Assembly (NCBI GenBank): GCA_036655975.1
Contig: JAVVPD010000012.1
Location: 1 to 34,191, forward strand
Length of the DNA stretch: 34,191 nt
Origin: CASQEL01 sp036655975
GTDB lineage: Bacteria; Desulfobacterota; Desulfovibrionia; Desulfovibrionales; Desulfovibrionaceae
Direction of reading: 5' to 3'
Shown: in pieces, positions 13,329-21,897 of the stretch
Position numbering within the stretch: the stretch's first letter is position 1
Layout: each line of letters opens with the position of its first letter
Program-made: the position numbers and the translations under genes
The notes under the pieces: model-generated
The model's database searches: none
Seen by the model: only the letters and a program-made list of their open reading frames with translations
Told to the model about the DNA's origin: nothing

Positions 13329-14024
13329 ATGTCCATTCCCGTACAACGCCCCCCCCTGAATCCACAGGAATCTCAAGTTATCCTCAACGAATTGCAATCA
13401 GAAGTTTCTGTAGAAGCCGCCCCCTTGTTGCAGTTTATTCTCAAACATGCCGGTCTGATTATGACCGCTCTGGGGCTTTTTGCCTTATTGCTGGCGGGGG
13501 GTGCTACCTACCGTTGGTACACAGCGCGCGCCGCCACTCAGGCCCAAAGCCAACTTGCCAGCTTAACCATGTTGCCTGCTGGGCAGGAAAAATTTGCGGC
13601 TCTGGAAAACTTTGTCAGCACCGCTCCCGAAAAAGTTCGCTTGGCAGCTCTGTTGGAACTTGCCAATGCCGCACTGAGCATTCAGCAATACGATAAGGCC
13701 GCAGATGCCTATGCAAAATTGTATGCGAGTGATGCCACACAGCCTTTGGGCGAAATTGCCGCCATCAATGAGGCCCAAACGCTGATGAGGGTAGGCAAGT
13801 TTGACGCGGCTCTTGTGGTTCTGGAAAAAATGCAGAATGCTGTTTCTGAAGAAAACCGTATTCTTGTCATGACTATTCTCGCGGAATCCGCTCAAGCTGC
13901 CGGACAAACAGCGCGTGCCATTACCGCCTATGAACAATTGGCCGCCAGCGGTACAGGGCCTGAAGCGGAGTTTTTCCGTTTTCGTGCCCAAGCTTTAAAA
14001 AGTGCACAGTCAACCGGAAAATAA
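13329..14024 (+). CDS. Membrane-anchored tetratricopeptide-repeat protein
   Basis: A 231-residue protein with a single membrane segment at about 36-58 (FILKHAGLIMTALGLFALLLAGGATY) and a long C-terminal part built of TPR-like helix pairs (LELANAALSIQQYDKAADAYAKL; NEAQTLMRVGKFDAALVVLEKM; ITAYEQLAASGTGPEAEFFRFRA). Topology (short inside N-terminus, outside TPR part) resembles the YfgM/ancillary translocon-associated proteins, but that similarity is structural only. ATG 13329 is preceded by AAGGAG. It is first in the operon with iorA, 18 nt before the next gene. A role as a scaffold for envelope or membrane complexes is possible; no direct link to Ior is known to me. Confidence 0.7.
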   Translation: MSIPVQRPPLNPQESQVILNELQSEVSVEAAPLLQFILKHAGLIMTALGLFALLLAGGATYRWYTARAATQAQSQLASLTMLPAGQEKFAALENFVSTAPEKVRLAALLELANAALSIQQYDKAADAYAKLYASDATQPLGEIAAINEAQTLMRVGKFDAALVVLEKMQNAVSEENRILVMTILAESAQAAGQTARAITAYEQLAASGTGPEAEFFRFRAQALKSAQSTGK

Positions 14025-14042
14025 TTTTTTAAGGAGTTATTT

Positions 14043-15899
14043 ATGAGTCATCTGCTCCTGAGCGCTGCTTCAGGTGAGCGGCATCTGTTGCTTGGCAATG
14101 AGGCTATTGTCCGTGGGGCACTGGAGGCGGGGATCAATGTTATCACCTGCTATCCGGGAACCCCCTCTTCTGAAGTGCCGGACACCTTCCAGCGCATGGG
14201 GGGCGAAGGACGCTACCGGATTGAGTATTCTGTAAACGAGAAAGTTGCCATGGAAGTGGGAGCAGGGGCGGCCATTAGCGGTGCGATGACGCTGGTAACC
14301 ATGAAGCATGTGGGCGTCAATGTTGCCGCTGACCCCTTGTTTACCCTTGCCTACATTGGCGCTGTCGGAGGGCTGGTACTGCTTTCGGCCGATGATCCCG
14401 GATGCCATTCTAGCCAGAATGAGCAGGACAATCGCCAGTATGCCCGTTTTGCCGGTCTGCCCTGTTTTGAGCCTGCCACAGCGCAGGAAGCCAAGGATAT
14501 GACGCGAGACGCATTGCGCTTGGCCCGCAACCTTGAGCAGCCCGTGCTGTTGCGTACCTGCACCCGTTTGAACCACTTGCGTGGCCCTGTAAACTTTGGG
14601 CCCTTGCCGGACAAGGCCGCACCGGCGGCCACCTATACCCGCCAGCCCATGCGTAATGTGCCCGTGCCTGCCGTGGCCCGTAATCGCCATACGGTACTGG
14701 AAAAAAATCTTGGAACAGCCCGAGCCATTGCGGAAGAATCGCCGTGGAACACGGTGCACAGTGAAGCGGGAAGCAAATGCCGCTTGGGTATTATTACTTC
14801 GGGCATTGCCCGTGCCTATCTGGCTGACGCTCTTCATGCAGGCCAGTGGGAAAATGAAGTCAAAGTTTTGCAATTGGGTATGACGTGGCCCTTGCCAGAA
14901 AAAATGTTGTGCGATTTTCTTTCGTCTTGTGACCGGGTACTGGTTGTGGAAGAAGGCGCGGCATTGTTGGAACACGATGTTTGCGCTTTGGCGCAGCAAA
15001 GGGCCATTCCTGTCTCCATTGTTGGCAAAGGGGCGGGCCTGACGATTTTTGGCGAATATTCCAATTCTTTGGTCATGGCGGCTGTGGCAACCTTTTTGGG
15101 GCACGAACAGCCGCCAGTGAGCGTTATGCCTGCAAAAACGCTGCCCATGCGTCCCCCCAACTTGTGCCCCGGGTGTTCGCATCGCGCTGTGTATTATGCC
15201 GTACGCCAGATATATGGTGATACTGCTGTCTATTCTAGCGATATTGGTTGTTATACCTTGGGGATGGTGCCACCTTTGCGTATGGCGGATTTTTTGGTGT
15301 GCATGGGCTCGTCTATTTCGGCGGGCAGTGGCTTTGCCATTGCTTCGCCTGATCCTGTTGTAGCCTTTATCGGCGATTCGACGTTTTTTCATTCGGGCAT
15401 CACGGGACTCGCCAATGCGGTATTTAACCGTCACAATGTGTTGGTTGTTATTTTGGACAACGGCACCACCGCCATGACGGGGCATCAACCTAATCCGGGG
15501 ATGCGGCAGGATATTTTGGGGGAAAGTGCCGCCCATTTGGATATCGAGGCCATCGTGCGCGCCTTGGGCGTGCAGGAATTTGCCCGTGTCAAAGCCTATA
15601 ATGTTCGGTCGGTGATGCAGGCCGTGGAAAGCATGAAGGCCAAAACAGGCGTTCGTGTTATTCTGACGGAGGAACCGTGCGTTTTGTACGCCCGCCGGAC
15701 TTTGAAAAAACGTCAAACCCAAGTGGCGGTGGTGGTACAGCAAGGGGCTGATGCACAGCGTTGCCTTGAGGAATTGGCTTGCCCCGCATTCAGCCGTCAG
15801 GCGGAAGGGCTGACGGTTGATCCTACCTTGTGCACGGGCTGTATGGTCTGTTTGCAGGTTGCGCCTAAGGCTTTTAAAGCCCAGGCCCTTAAAGCATAA
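14043..15899 (+). CDS. iorA: Indolepyruvate:ferredoxin oxidoreductase, alpha subunit
   Basis: A 618-residue TPP enzyme subunit that, with IorB, oxidatively decarboxylates aryl pyruvates to aryl-acetyl-CoA and reduces ferredoxin. The N-terminal pyrimidine-binding part includes NEAIVRGALEAGINVITCYPGTPSSE. NLCPGCSHRAVYYAV and GDSTFFHSGITGL (444 on), followed by VILDNGTTAMTG, are the TPP/Mg motif. The C-terminal ferredoxin domain is reduced: only Cys580 (CP) and Cys597/600/603 (CTGCMVC) remain of the eight cysteines usual for IorA, and the final CP is AP. These four would still coordinate one [4Fe-4S] cluster. ATG 14043 has AAGGAG upstream. iorB follows after 15 nt. Confidence 0.93.
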   Translation: MSHLLLSAASGERHLLLGNEAIVRGALEAGINVITCYPGTPSSEVPDTFQRMGGEGRYRIEYSVNEKVAMEVGAGAAISGAMTLVTMKHVGVNVAADPLFTLAYIGAVGGLVLLSADDPGCHSSQNEQDNRQYARFAGLPCFEPATAQEAKDMTRDALRLARNLEQPVLLRTCTRLNHLRGPVNFGPLPDKAAPAATYTRQPMRNVPVPAVARNRHTVLEKNLGTARAIAEESPWNTVHSEAGSKCRLGIITSGIARAYLADALHAGQWENEVKVLQLGMTWPLPEKMLCDFLSSCDRVLVVEEGAALLEHDVCALAQQRAIPVSIVGKGAGLTIFGEYSNSLVMAAVATFLGHEQPPVSVMPAKTLPMRPPNLCPGCSHRAVYYAVRQIYGDTAVYSSDIGCYTLGMVPPLRMADFLVCMGSSISAGSGFAIASPDPVVAFIGDSTFFHSGITGLANAVFNRHNVLVVILDNGTTAMTGHQPNPGMRQDILGESAAHLDIEAIVRALGVQEFARVKAYNVRSVMQAVESMKAKTGVRVILTEEPCVLYARRTLKKRQTQVAVVVQQGADAQRCLEELACPAFSRQAEGLTVDPTLCTGCMVCLQVAPKAFKAQALKA

Positions 15900-15914
15900 C
15901 TTTAGGAGTTATCC

Positions 15915-16514
15915 ATGCCAGAAAAACGTATTCGTATATATATGACGGGAGTAGGCGGGCAGGGTACCCTGACAGCAACTACCTTGCTGGCCCGTGTGGC
16001 TCTGGATCAGGGCCTGAGTGTTGTTGCTGGGGAAGTGCACGGCATGGCCCAGCGCGGCGGAGTGGTGGAGTCGGTGGTGTTGCTGGGGGGCTGGCAGTCT
16101 CCCAAGCTGGATCACGGCGAAGCGGATATTTTGCTCGGTTTTGAACCTCTGGAAACCTTGCGCGGCTTGCCATACTTGGCACCGGAAGGTGTCGTTTTTT
16201 CCAGTACCGACTTTTTGCCGCCGCTCAATGTTTCACTGGGGAAGGATGTTCTGCCTTCACTGGATGAAGTCAAGGCCGCCGTGGCTGCCGTAGCGCGTCA
16301 GTCTTTCTTTATGCCTTGTCGTGAACTGGGCTTGCAAGCGGGGTCTGTACAATGCGGCAATACTGTTTTGCTTGGGACTTTGTGCGCTTCGGCTTTGTTG
16401 CCTTTCGGCCTTGACGCGCTGGAAGCTGGTATTCGGAAGCATTTGCCCGCCAAATTAGTGGAAGGCAATATCAAAGCTTTACATTTGGGAGTGGAAGCTA
16501 TGGGTTCCTTGTGA
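15915..16514 (+). CDS. iorB: Indolepyruvate:ferredoxin oxidoreductase, beta subunit
   Basis: A 199-residue gamma-domain-type subunit of 2-oxoacid:acceptor oxidoreductases. IYMTGVGGQGTLTATTLLARVAL, the motif GEVHGMAQRGGVVESVV and DILLGFEPLETLR are standard for IorB. ATG 15915 has AGGAG upstream. The stop TGA overlaps the GTG start of the regulator gene (GTGA), indicating translational coupling. With IorA it should form the aryl-pyruvate oxidising complex used in amino acid fermentation or, in reverse, in aromatic amino acid synthesis. Confidence 0.92.
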   Translation: MPEKRIRIYMTGVGGQGTLTATTLLARVALDQGLSVVAGEVHGMAQRGGVVESVVLLGGWQSPKLDHGEADILLGFEPLETLRGLPYLAPEGVVFSSTDFLPPLNVSLGKDVLPSLDEVKAAVAAVARQSFFMPCRELGLQAGSVQCGNTVLLGTLCASALLPFGLDALEAGIRKHLPAKLVEGNIKALHLGVEAMGSL

Positions 16515-18061
16515 TTCATCAGCTTTCCGGCAGCGCACTTGATCAGTATTTTGAAACGCTGCGGTACATAGTTGCAGAACTGGGGCCGCAGCGTTCTTTT
16601 CACGCCTCCTTGCGCCGTATTTTGGCGATTCTAGCTCAAAGACACCCCTTTATCCGCCCGCATATGGTCATTTATGATCCAGAAGCGCGCACTTTGCGTT
16701 TGTGCGTAGCGGGCACCCCACCCGCCACCGAAGGCATTGTTTATGAACCTGGGGTGGGGGTCACGGGGCAGGTGTTCACCATGGGGCAGGCGGTCATTGT
16801 GGAACGCATCAAGGGCAGCGGTGCTTTTCAGAATAAATTTTTTACCCGCACGGAACAAGAAATGGCTGAATTAGCCTTTTTGTGCGTGCCGGTTTTTGCC
16901 CCCAAAGATGAACCGGCGGACGCCACGGAAGTGCTCGGTACACTGAGTGTGGATATGCCCCGTCGCCCACGGGCGGAACTGGAGGAAGCCTGCTGCTTTT
17001 TGGAGGTGGTTGCCCGCCTGATTGGTAATCAGGTGGCGTATTTTCAGCAAGAAGTGCTGCAACTGGGTAGGGTAGGCACAGGCCCCAAGGAAGGGGAGCT
17101 GGCTACAGCAGCAAATTCTTTGGGCTTTATCTATATGTCTAAAGTTATGCAGCAAACACTTGAGCAGGTTGCGCGGGCCGGAGCCACGCGCTCTAATGTG
17201 TTGCTCTACGGTGAAACAGGTACGGGTAAGGAACTGTTGGCCGAATTGGCACATGTGCACAGTGCGCGCCGCCATATGCCCCTGCAAAGGGTGAATTGCG
17301 CCACTTTGGCTCCAGACAAGCTGGAGCTGTTCTTTTTTGGCGTACAAAAGGGCGCGTTTTCTTGGGCGGTACAAAGCCATAAAGGGATACTTGAACAATC
17401 GCATCATGGTACATTATTCTTAAATGGTATTGAATATTTACCGTCAGTTTTACACGAAAATCTGCTCAAGGCTGTGCGTGAGCAGGAAGTGCTGCGTTTG
17501 GGGGCGAGCCAGCCTTTGGCGGTCAATGTGCGTTTGATTTGTTCCACCCAAAAAAGTGTTGGCGCCTTGCGTGAGAGCGGGCTTTTACCCAAAGAATTGT
17601 TGCAGGCTTTGTCGAGCGTGGAAATATTCATACCGCCTTTGCGTGAGCACCCGGAAGATATTTTACCATTAGCCGAACATTTTTTGTTGGAAGCGGCGCA
17701 TCAACAGGCCAAAGCAGTGCGACGCATGGCGGCGGACACCATTAGCCTGCTGCTGCGTCATGCGTGGCTAGGCAATACGCGTGAACTAAAAAATTGTATG
17801 GCGCGGGCGGTGGCACAGTGTGCGGGGGAAAAACTTGAGGTGGCTGACCTTCCCCCGTCCTTGCAAAAAGACGAACAAAATTCCACCTTGCCCCGTAATT
17901 TTGTGGATGCAGTGGCACATTTTGAACAGCAATTATTGATTGAAGCCTTGAGCAGGGCCAAGGGCAATATTGTGGAAGCGGCACGCCTGTTGTCCACAAG
18001 TTACCGGATTATTCATTACAAAATTACCAAGTACGGCATTAATCCCAAACATTATGCCTAA
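16511..18061 (+). CDS. NifA-like regulator with degraded AAA+ motifs
   Basis: A 516-residue protein with NifA-type architecture: GAF domain (about 30-180; GVGVTGQVF, LGTLSVDMP), AAA+ core and a Fis-type helix-turn-helix (FEQQLLIEALSRAKGNIVEAARLLSTSYRIIHYKITKYGI, 471-510). Walker A is intact (GETGTGKE, 234-241). The sigma-54 contact loop is GAFSWA (281-286) instead of GAFTGA, Walker B is GTLFLNGI (300-307) with Asp-Glu replaced by Asn-Gly, and the arginine-finger stretch (usually FREDLYYRL) reads LPKELLQAL. It should therefore bind ATP but not drive sigma-54 open-complex formation, and it may act as an ordinary activator or repressor of the ior operon. GTG 16511 overlaps the iorB stop by 4 nt. 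Confidence 0.85.
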   Translation: MIHQLSGSALDQYFETLRYIVAELGPQRSFHASLRRILAILAQRHPFIRPHMVIYDPEARTLRLCVAGTPPATEGIVYEPGVGVTGQVFTMGQAVIVERIKGSGAFQNKFFTRTEQEMAELAFLCVPVFAPKDEPADATEVLGTLSVDMPRRPRAELEEACCFLEVVARLIGNQVAYFQQEVLQLGRVGTGPKEGELATAANSLGFIYMSKVMQQTLEQVARAGATRSNVLLYGETGTGKELLAELAHVHSARRHMPLQRVNCATLAPDKLELFFFGVQKGAFSWAVQSHKGILEQSHHGTLFLNGIEYLPSVLHENLLKAVREQEVLRLGASQPLAVNVRLICSTQKSVGALRESGLLPKELLQALSSVEIFIPPLREHPEDILPLAEHFLLEAAHQQAKAVRRMAADTISLLLRHAWLGNTRELKNCMARAVAQCAGEKLEVADLPPSLQKDEQNSTLPRNFVDAVAHFEQQLLIEALSRAKGNIVEAARLLSTSYRIIHYKITKYGINPKHYA

Positions 18062-18122
18062 GCGTTAAAAGGCTTGGCCTTGCCAATAGACAGAACCTGC
18101 AAAATACGTTAATTTTAAAATT

Positions 18123-19118
18123 ATGCACGCACAATCCCCCGCCATGCACACCTTGATGTTTCATGATTCTGCTCTAGCCAATCAACTCTTTGGCCCCCGC
18201 AACGCGCATTTAGATTTATTGGCGCATGCCAGCGGAGCAAATATTTCTTCCCGAGGCAGCAGTCTGTTGTTGCAAAGCCAGAATGCGGATGTTTTGCAGA
18301 ATTTATGCAGTGTTTTTACGCAGGTGTACGCTTTGATTGAGCAAGGGCAGAGCCTTTCACAGCAGGATATTTTGCGCGCGTACCGGATGCTTGAAGCAGA
18401 TCCCACCCTAGATATTGCCAGCGTCTATAAAAATACTATTTTTGTGGAAGCGCAGAAAAAAACAGTTATTGCGCGCAATTTGGCCCAAAAAGCGTATTGT
18501 GACGCCTTGCGGCACAATGAAATGGTTTTTGCCGTAGGCCCAGCGGGGACGGGGAAAACCTATCTTGCTGTCGCCATGGGCCTTGCCATGTTGCAGCAGA
18601 ATAAGGTAAAAAGAATTATTCTTACCCGTCCGGCTGTGGAAGCGGGGGAACGATTGGGCTTTTTACCGGGGGATTTGGCGGAAAAGGTTAACCCCTATTT
18701 GCGCCCCCTGTACGATGCTTTGCACGACATGTTGCCCATGTCCAAGGTGGCTTCGATGATGGAAAATTCCTGTATCGAAGTTGCCCCTTTGGCTTTTATG
18801 CGCGGGCGTACTCTGAGTGATGCCTTTGTTATTCTTGATGAAGCCCAGAATACTACCCCAGAACAAATGAAAATGTTTTTGACCCGCCTTGGCTATGGGT
18901 CGCGGGCAGTCATCACGGGGGATGTAACCCAGATTGACCTCCCCGTCGTGTGGGGTGCTGATTCTCAAACCCGTTCAGGGCTTGTGCATGCCTTGAAAGT
19001 GTTAGAAACTGTGCAAGGAATATATTTTGCCCATTTTACAGAAGCCGATGTTGTTCGACACCCCTTGGTAGGAGCCATTGTAGCCGCGTATGATACGTAC
19101 AAAAAACACACAGACTAG
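18123..19118 (+). CDS. phoH: PhoH-family ATPase
   Basis: A 331-residue PhoH/YbeZ-type P-loop protein. Walker A GPAGTGKT is at 139-146, TRPAVEAGERLGFLPGDL follows, Walker B with VILDEAQNT lies near 236-244, and ITGDVTQIDLP is the helicase-like motif. Family members act with YbeY in rRNA processing or ribosome quality control; ybeY lies two genes downstream, as is usual. No clear ribosome site precedes ATG 18123, and an ATG at 18144 is possible. The N-terminal ~90 residues carry the usual PhoH_N-like domain. It overlaps the next gene by 29 nt. Confidence 0.92.
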   Translation: MHAQSPAMHTLMFHDSALANQLFGPRNAHLDLLAHASGANISSRGSSLLLQSQNADVLQNLCSVFTQVYALIEQGQSLSQQDILRAYRMLEADPTLDIASVYKNTIFVEAQKKTVIARNLAQKAYCDALRHNEMVFAVGPAGTGKTYLAVAMGLAMLQQNKVKRIILTRPAVEAGERLGFLPGDLAEKVNPYLRPLYDALHDMLPMSKVASMMENSCIEVAPLAFMRGRTLSDAFVILDEAQNTTPEQMKMFLTRLGYGSRAVITGDVTQIDLPVVWGADSQTRSGLVHALKVLETVQGIYFAHFTEADVVRHPLVGAIVAAYDTYKKHTD

Positions 19119-21414
19119 ACCCATAAGCCTCGCCTCTACCACGCTATTGATCAAAAGTACGCACCATTGCGGGCGTGGTCTGCTGGTATTGGTGCTAACA
19201 TTATTGTGTTTATCCATTTTGGCCGGCTTGAATCTGGAACGCCGGATGAAAGTCTATGTCGCGGGCGAAGTGGCAGAGCATGATATTATTGCCGATCGTG
19301 ACATGCTGGTGGAAGATTCCCAAGCCACCAAAGCCCGTCAGGCACAGGTCATGTTGTTGCAACCGCCTGTTTACGATTTGAGCTTAGAACCTTATACCCT
19401 GTTACACAAACGCGTTGTGGAACTGTTTCACGAAATTAACGGAGACAGCCCAGAAAAGCCCGTGCCCACCATTGTGCAGCAGCTTATTGACGACCTCAGT
19501 CCTGATGTGGCTGCGGAGGTCATGCGCTCGCTGGCAAGCCCAGAGGTACAAACCTATGTGCTGAATAATCTTTTACCCTTTGTGTTGGGTAAGGTTCAGG
19601 ACGGCATTGTGGGTGACATGCGTTCGTCCCGGTTGGGGCGTTCGGGCGTGATTATTCATAATCTTGATACCAATGAAGAAGTGCTCCGCTCGGATATAAC
19701 GTTTTTTCCTGATCTGCAATCGGTGTCCGCAGAAATTTCGGCGCATATTCGCAAAGAAAAGTTATTTTCTCCGGCAACACGGCGGGCGATGAATCTGCTG
19801 GTCAGCACCATGATTAGTCCCTCGCTGACCTTTAATCGAGAAGCATCGCAAGGCCGTGGGTATGAAATTGCCCAGAATGTTGATCCCGTGTTCTATCATT
19901 TACAGCGTGGCGAGCTGGTTGTGCGTAAGGGTGAGCGGGTAGGGCGGGAACAACAGATTAAGCTGCAGGCTATTTATAATCATATTGGTAAAAGAATACA
20001 AGGCCATACACTAATAGGCGTTTTTGGCATTATGTTGATGCTGTCTTTGGGTTTGTTCATTGCGCCCAGCGGCAAACCCGGTACGCCTTTGCGGTGCAAG
20101 GATTTTGTCCTTATTTCTTTGGTGCTGCTGCTGTTCGCCGTGGGGGCCAAGGGAACCTATATTCTGGGTTTACGCACGGGTGATTTGAGTCTGATAAACT
20201 CATTGGCCTATGGTTATCCTGTTGCCGGTGCGGTGGGTCTTGTCGCCATGGTTTTTGCCGCGCGCCGTTATTGCACCATGGGTTTATTGCTGGCTTTTGC
20301 GTGTGCGCTTATGTTTAAGGCAGATATGGCGTTGTTTTTTTATTACTTTCTTGGTGGTATGCTCACCACCTGGCTGGTTACCAAGGCCCAGAATCGTCAA
20401 GATGTTGTCTGGAGTATTATTCCCATGACCATGGGACAATTAATCTTGGCTTTTGCGGCGGGTATGTTGGCACAAACGCCTCTTGCGGAATTGCCCTATT
20501 TGGCGTGTGCCGCCATTGGCAACAGCGTGGTGTCGTTATTGTTGCTCTTTGCCTTCAGCCCCGTCTTGGAATTGACCTTCGGCTACACCACCCGTTTTAG
20601 GTTGATGGAATTGATGAGCCTTGAACAAGCCCTGATGCAAGACATTATGGTGACCATGCCCGGCACCTATCACCATTCCTTGGTGGTGGCGAATATGGTA
20701 GAAGCGGGGGCTAAGGCCATAGGAGCCAATAGCTTATTGTGTAAAGTTGCCGCTCTGTATCACGATGCCGGCAAATTGTCGCACCCGGAATATTTTATTG
20801 AAAATCAATTTAACTGTAAGAATAAACACGATAAGCTTTCTCCATCCATGAGCGCGCTGATTTTAACCTCGCACGTAAAAAAAGGCACGGAATTGGCAGA
20901 AAGCCACAATTTAGGTCAAGAAATTCAGGATATTATCCGTCAACATCACGGTACCCGCGTTATCCGTTATTTTTATCAGAAGGCTCTGGCTTTGGGGGAA
21001 AATCCTCGGGAATCCGATTATTGCTATCCCGGTCCTCGCCCCCAAACCAAGGAAGCCGCCATTGTTATGCTGGCGGATGCAGTGGAAGCGTCCAGTCGCA
21101 CCTTGACAGACCCCACGCCGGCGCGCATTCAAAGCCACATTGACACCATCATCAAGGGCATTTTTTCGGAAGGGCAGTTGGACGAATCGGAATTGACCTT
21201 TAAAGATTTGCACCGCCTGAGCGAAAACTTTTTACGCATTCTTACGGGCATTTTTCACCAGCGCATTGCCTATCCTGACGGTAAGGCCAAGGTGGCGGAA
21301 CAGGAATACAAGCCCAAACCACCTGCCGAAGGAAGCCCAAGTTCGGCTGAGATGCCGCCTGTGTCGGACAAAAAAGATGATCCGGTCGTGCTGCAAGCCA
21401 TAGATAGGCGCTAG
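19090..21414 (+). CDS. pgpH: 7TM-HD cyclic-di-AMP phosphodiesterase family protein
   Basis: A 774-residue membrane protein of the YqfF/PgpH family: an N-terminal membrane segment, a large extracytoplasmic 7TMR-HDED domain (to about residue 310), a block of seven membrane segments (about 315-500), and a cytoplasmic HD domain with His529 and His558-Asp559 (YHHSLVVANMVEAG; LYHDAGKL), QHHGTRVIRYFY and ADAVEASSRTLTDPTPARI. Family members hydrolyse cyclic-di-AMP to pApA. No diadenylate cyclase gene is visible here. The gene starts inside the end of phoH (29-nt overlap) and is followed after 3 nt by ybeY. The order phoH-pgpH-ybeY is the widespread one. Confidence 0.92.
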   Translation: MIRTKNTQTRPISLASTTLLIKSTHHCGRGLLVLVLTLLCLSILAGLNLERRMKVYVAGEVAEHDIIADRDMLVEDSQATKARQAQVMLLQPPVYDLSLEPYTLLHKRVVELFHEINGDSPEKPVPTIVQQLIDDLSPDVAAEVMRSLASPEVQTYVLNNLLPFVLGKVQDGIVGDMRSSRLGRSGVIIHNLDTNEEVLRSDITFFPDLQSVSAEISAHIRKEKLFSPATRRAMNLLVSTMISPSLTFNREASQGRGYEIAQNVDPVFYHLQRGELVVRKGERVGREQQIKLQAIYNHIGKRIQGHTLIGVFGIMLMLSLGLFIAPSGKPGTPLRCKDFVLISLVLLLFAVGAKGTYILGLRTGDLSLINSLAYGYPVAGAVGLVAMVFAARRYCTMGLLLAFACALMFKADMALFFYYFLGGMLTTWLVTKAQNRQDVVWSIIPMTMGQLILAFAAGMLAQTPLAELPYLACAAIGNSVVSLLLLFAFSPVLELTFGYTTRFRLMELMSLEQALMQDIMVTMPGTYHHSLVVANMVEAGAKAIGANSLLCKVAALYHDAGKLSHPEYFIENQFNCKNKHDKLSPSMSALILTSHVKKGTELAESHNLGQEIQDIIRQHHGTRVIRYFYQKALALGENPRESDYCYPGPRPQTKEAAIVMLADAVEASSRTLTDPTPARIQSHIDTIIKGIFSEGQLDESELTFKDLHRLSENFLRILTGIFHQRIAYPDGKAKVAEQEYKPKPPAEGSPSSAEMPPVSDKKDDPVVLQAIDRR

Positions 21415-21417
21415 GGC

Positions 21418-21897
21418 ATGGCGGACATGGGGGAACGAGGGCGGATCAGCGTCCATATGCGTTGCGCGTGGTTGCTGGCTTTAGCCCCTTCTGTCGTGGC
21501 GCGGCTTGTGCGTACCATGCTGCTATCCAGCCCGTGTCCAGAGTTGGCTATAGATGTCTATATTGTTCGTGACGGAGCCATGGCAAGGTATAATTATCGC
21601 CACATGGGCTGTGCAGGGCCTACAAATATTTTGTCCTTCCCCGCGTGTGCTGCATTACGCTTTGGCTCGCAGCGCAGCGCATTGTCTGTGCCGGCGGACG
21701 CTGCCACACTTATTCTTTCTGCGGATACTGCTCGGCGTGAAGCGTTTTTGTACGGGCAGGATCTGGAAGAGTATACCGTTTGGCTACTCGCTCACGGGAT
21801 GGGGCACCTGTTGGGCTATGACCACGGTGTGGCTATGGACACAGTGTGTGCCCGTTTCTATGCTGCGGCGAGGCAGGAGCTTGGATTATTGCAATAG
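21418..21897 (+). CDS. ybeY: Endoribonuclease/rRNA maturation factor YbeY
   Basis: A 159-residue zinc-dependent endoribonuclease-type protein needed for 16S rRNA 3' end maturation. The zinc site is HGMGHLLGYDH with His126, His130 and His136; the second glycine of HGMGH replaces the Leu usual in HGxLH but keeps the ligands. PTNILSFP (68-75) is the substrate-pocket motif (usually TDVLSFP). The N-terminus is a little atypical, and later in-frame ATGs (21427, 21457) could be the start. Only a weak AGGG precedes 21418, with 3 nt to the pgpH stop. Its 3' end overlaps the convergent cca gene by 12 nt. Confidence 0.88.
   Translation: MADMGERGRISVHMRCAWLLALAPSVVARLVRTMLLSSPCPELAIDVYIVRDGAMARYNYRHMGCAGPTNILSFPACAALRFGSQRSALSVPADAATLILSADTARREAFLYGQDLEEYTVWLLAHGMGHLLGYDHGVAMDTVCARFYAAARQELGLLQ

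Noticed and set aside
14070..15743. A 557-codon open frame antisense to iorA
   Set aside because: It mirrors the coding bias of iorA, has no ribosome site or recognisable domains, and iorA is clearly the real gene.
18062..18122. Terminator between the NifA-like gene and phoH
   Set aside because: Only a 5-bp AAGGC/GCCTT hairpin without a T-run is present, so read-through is plausible.
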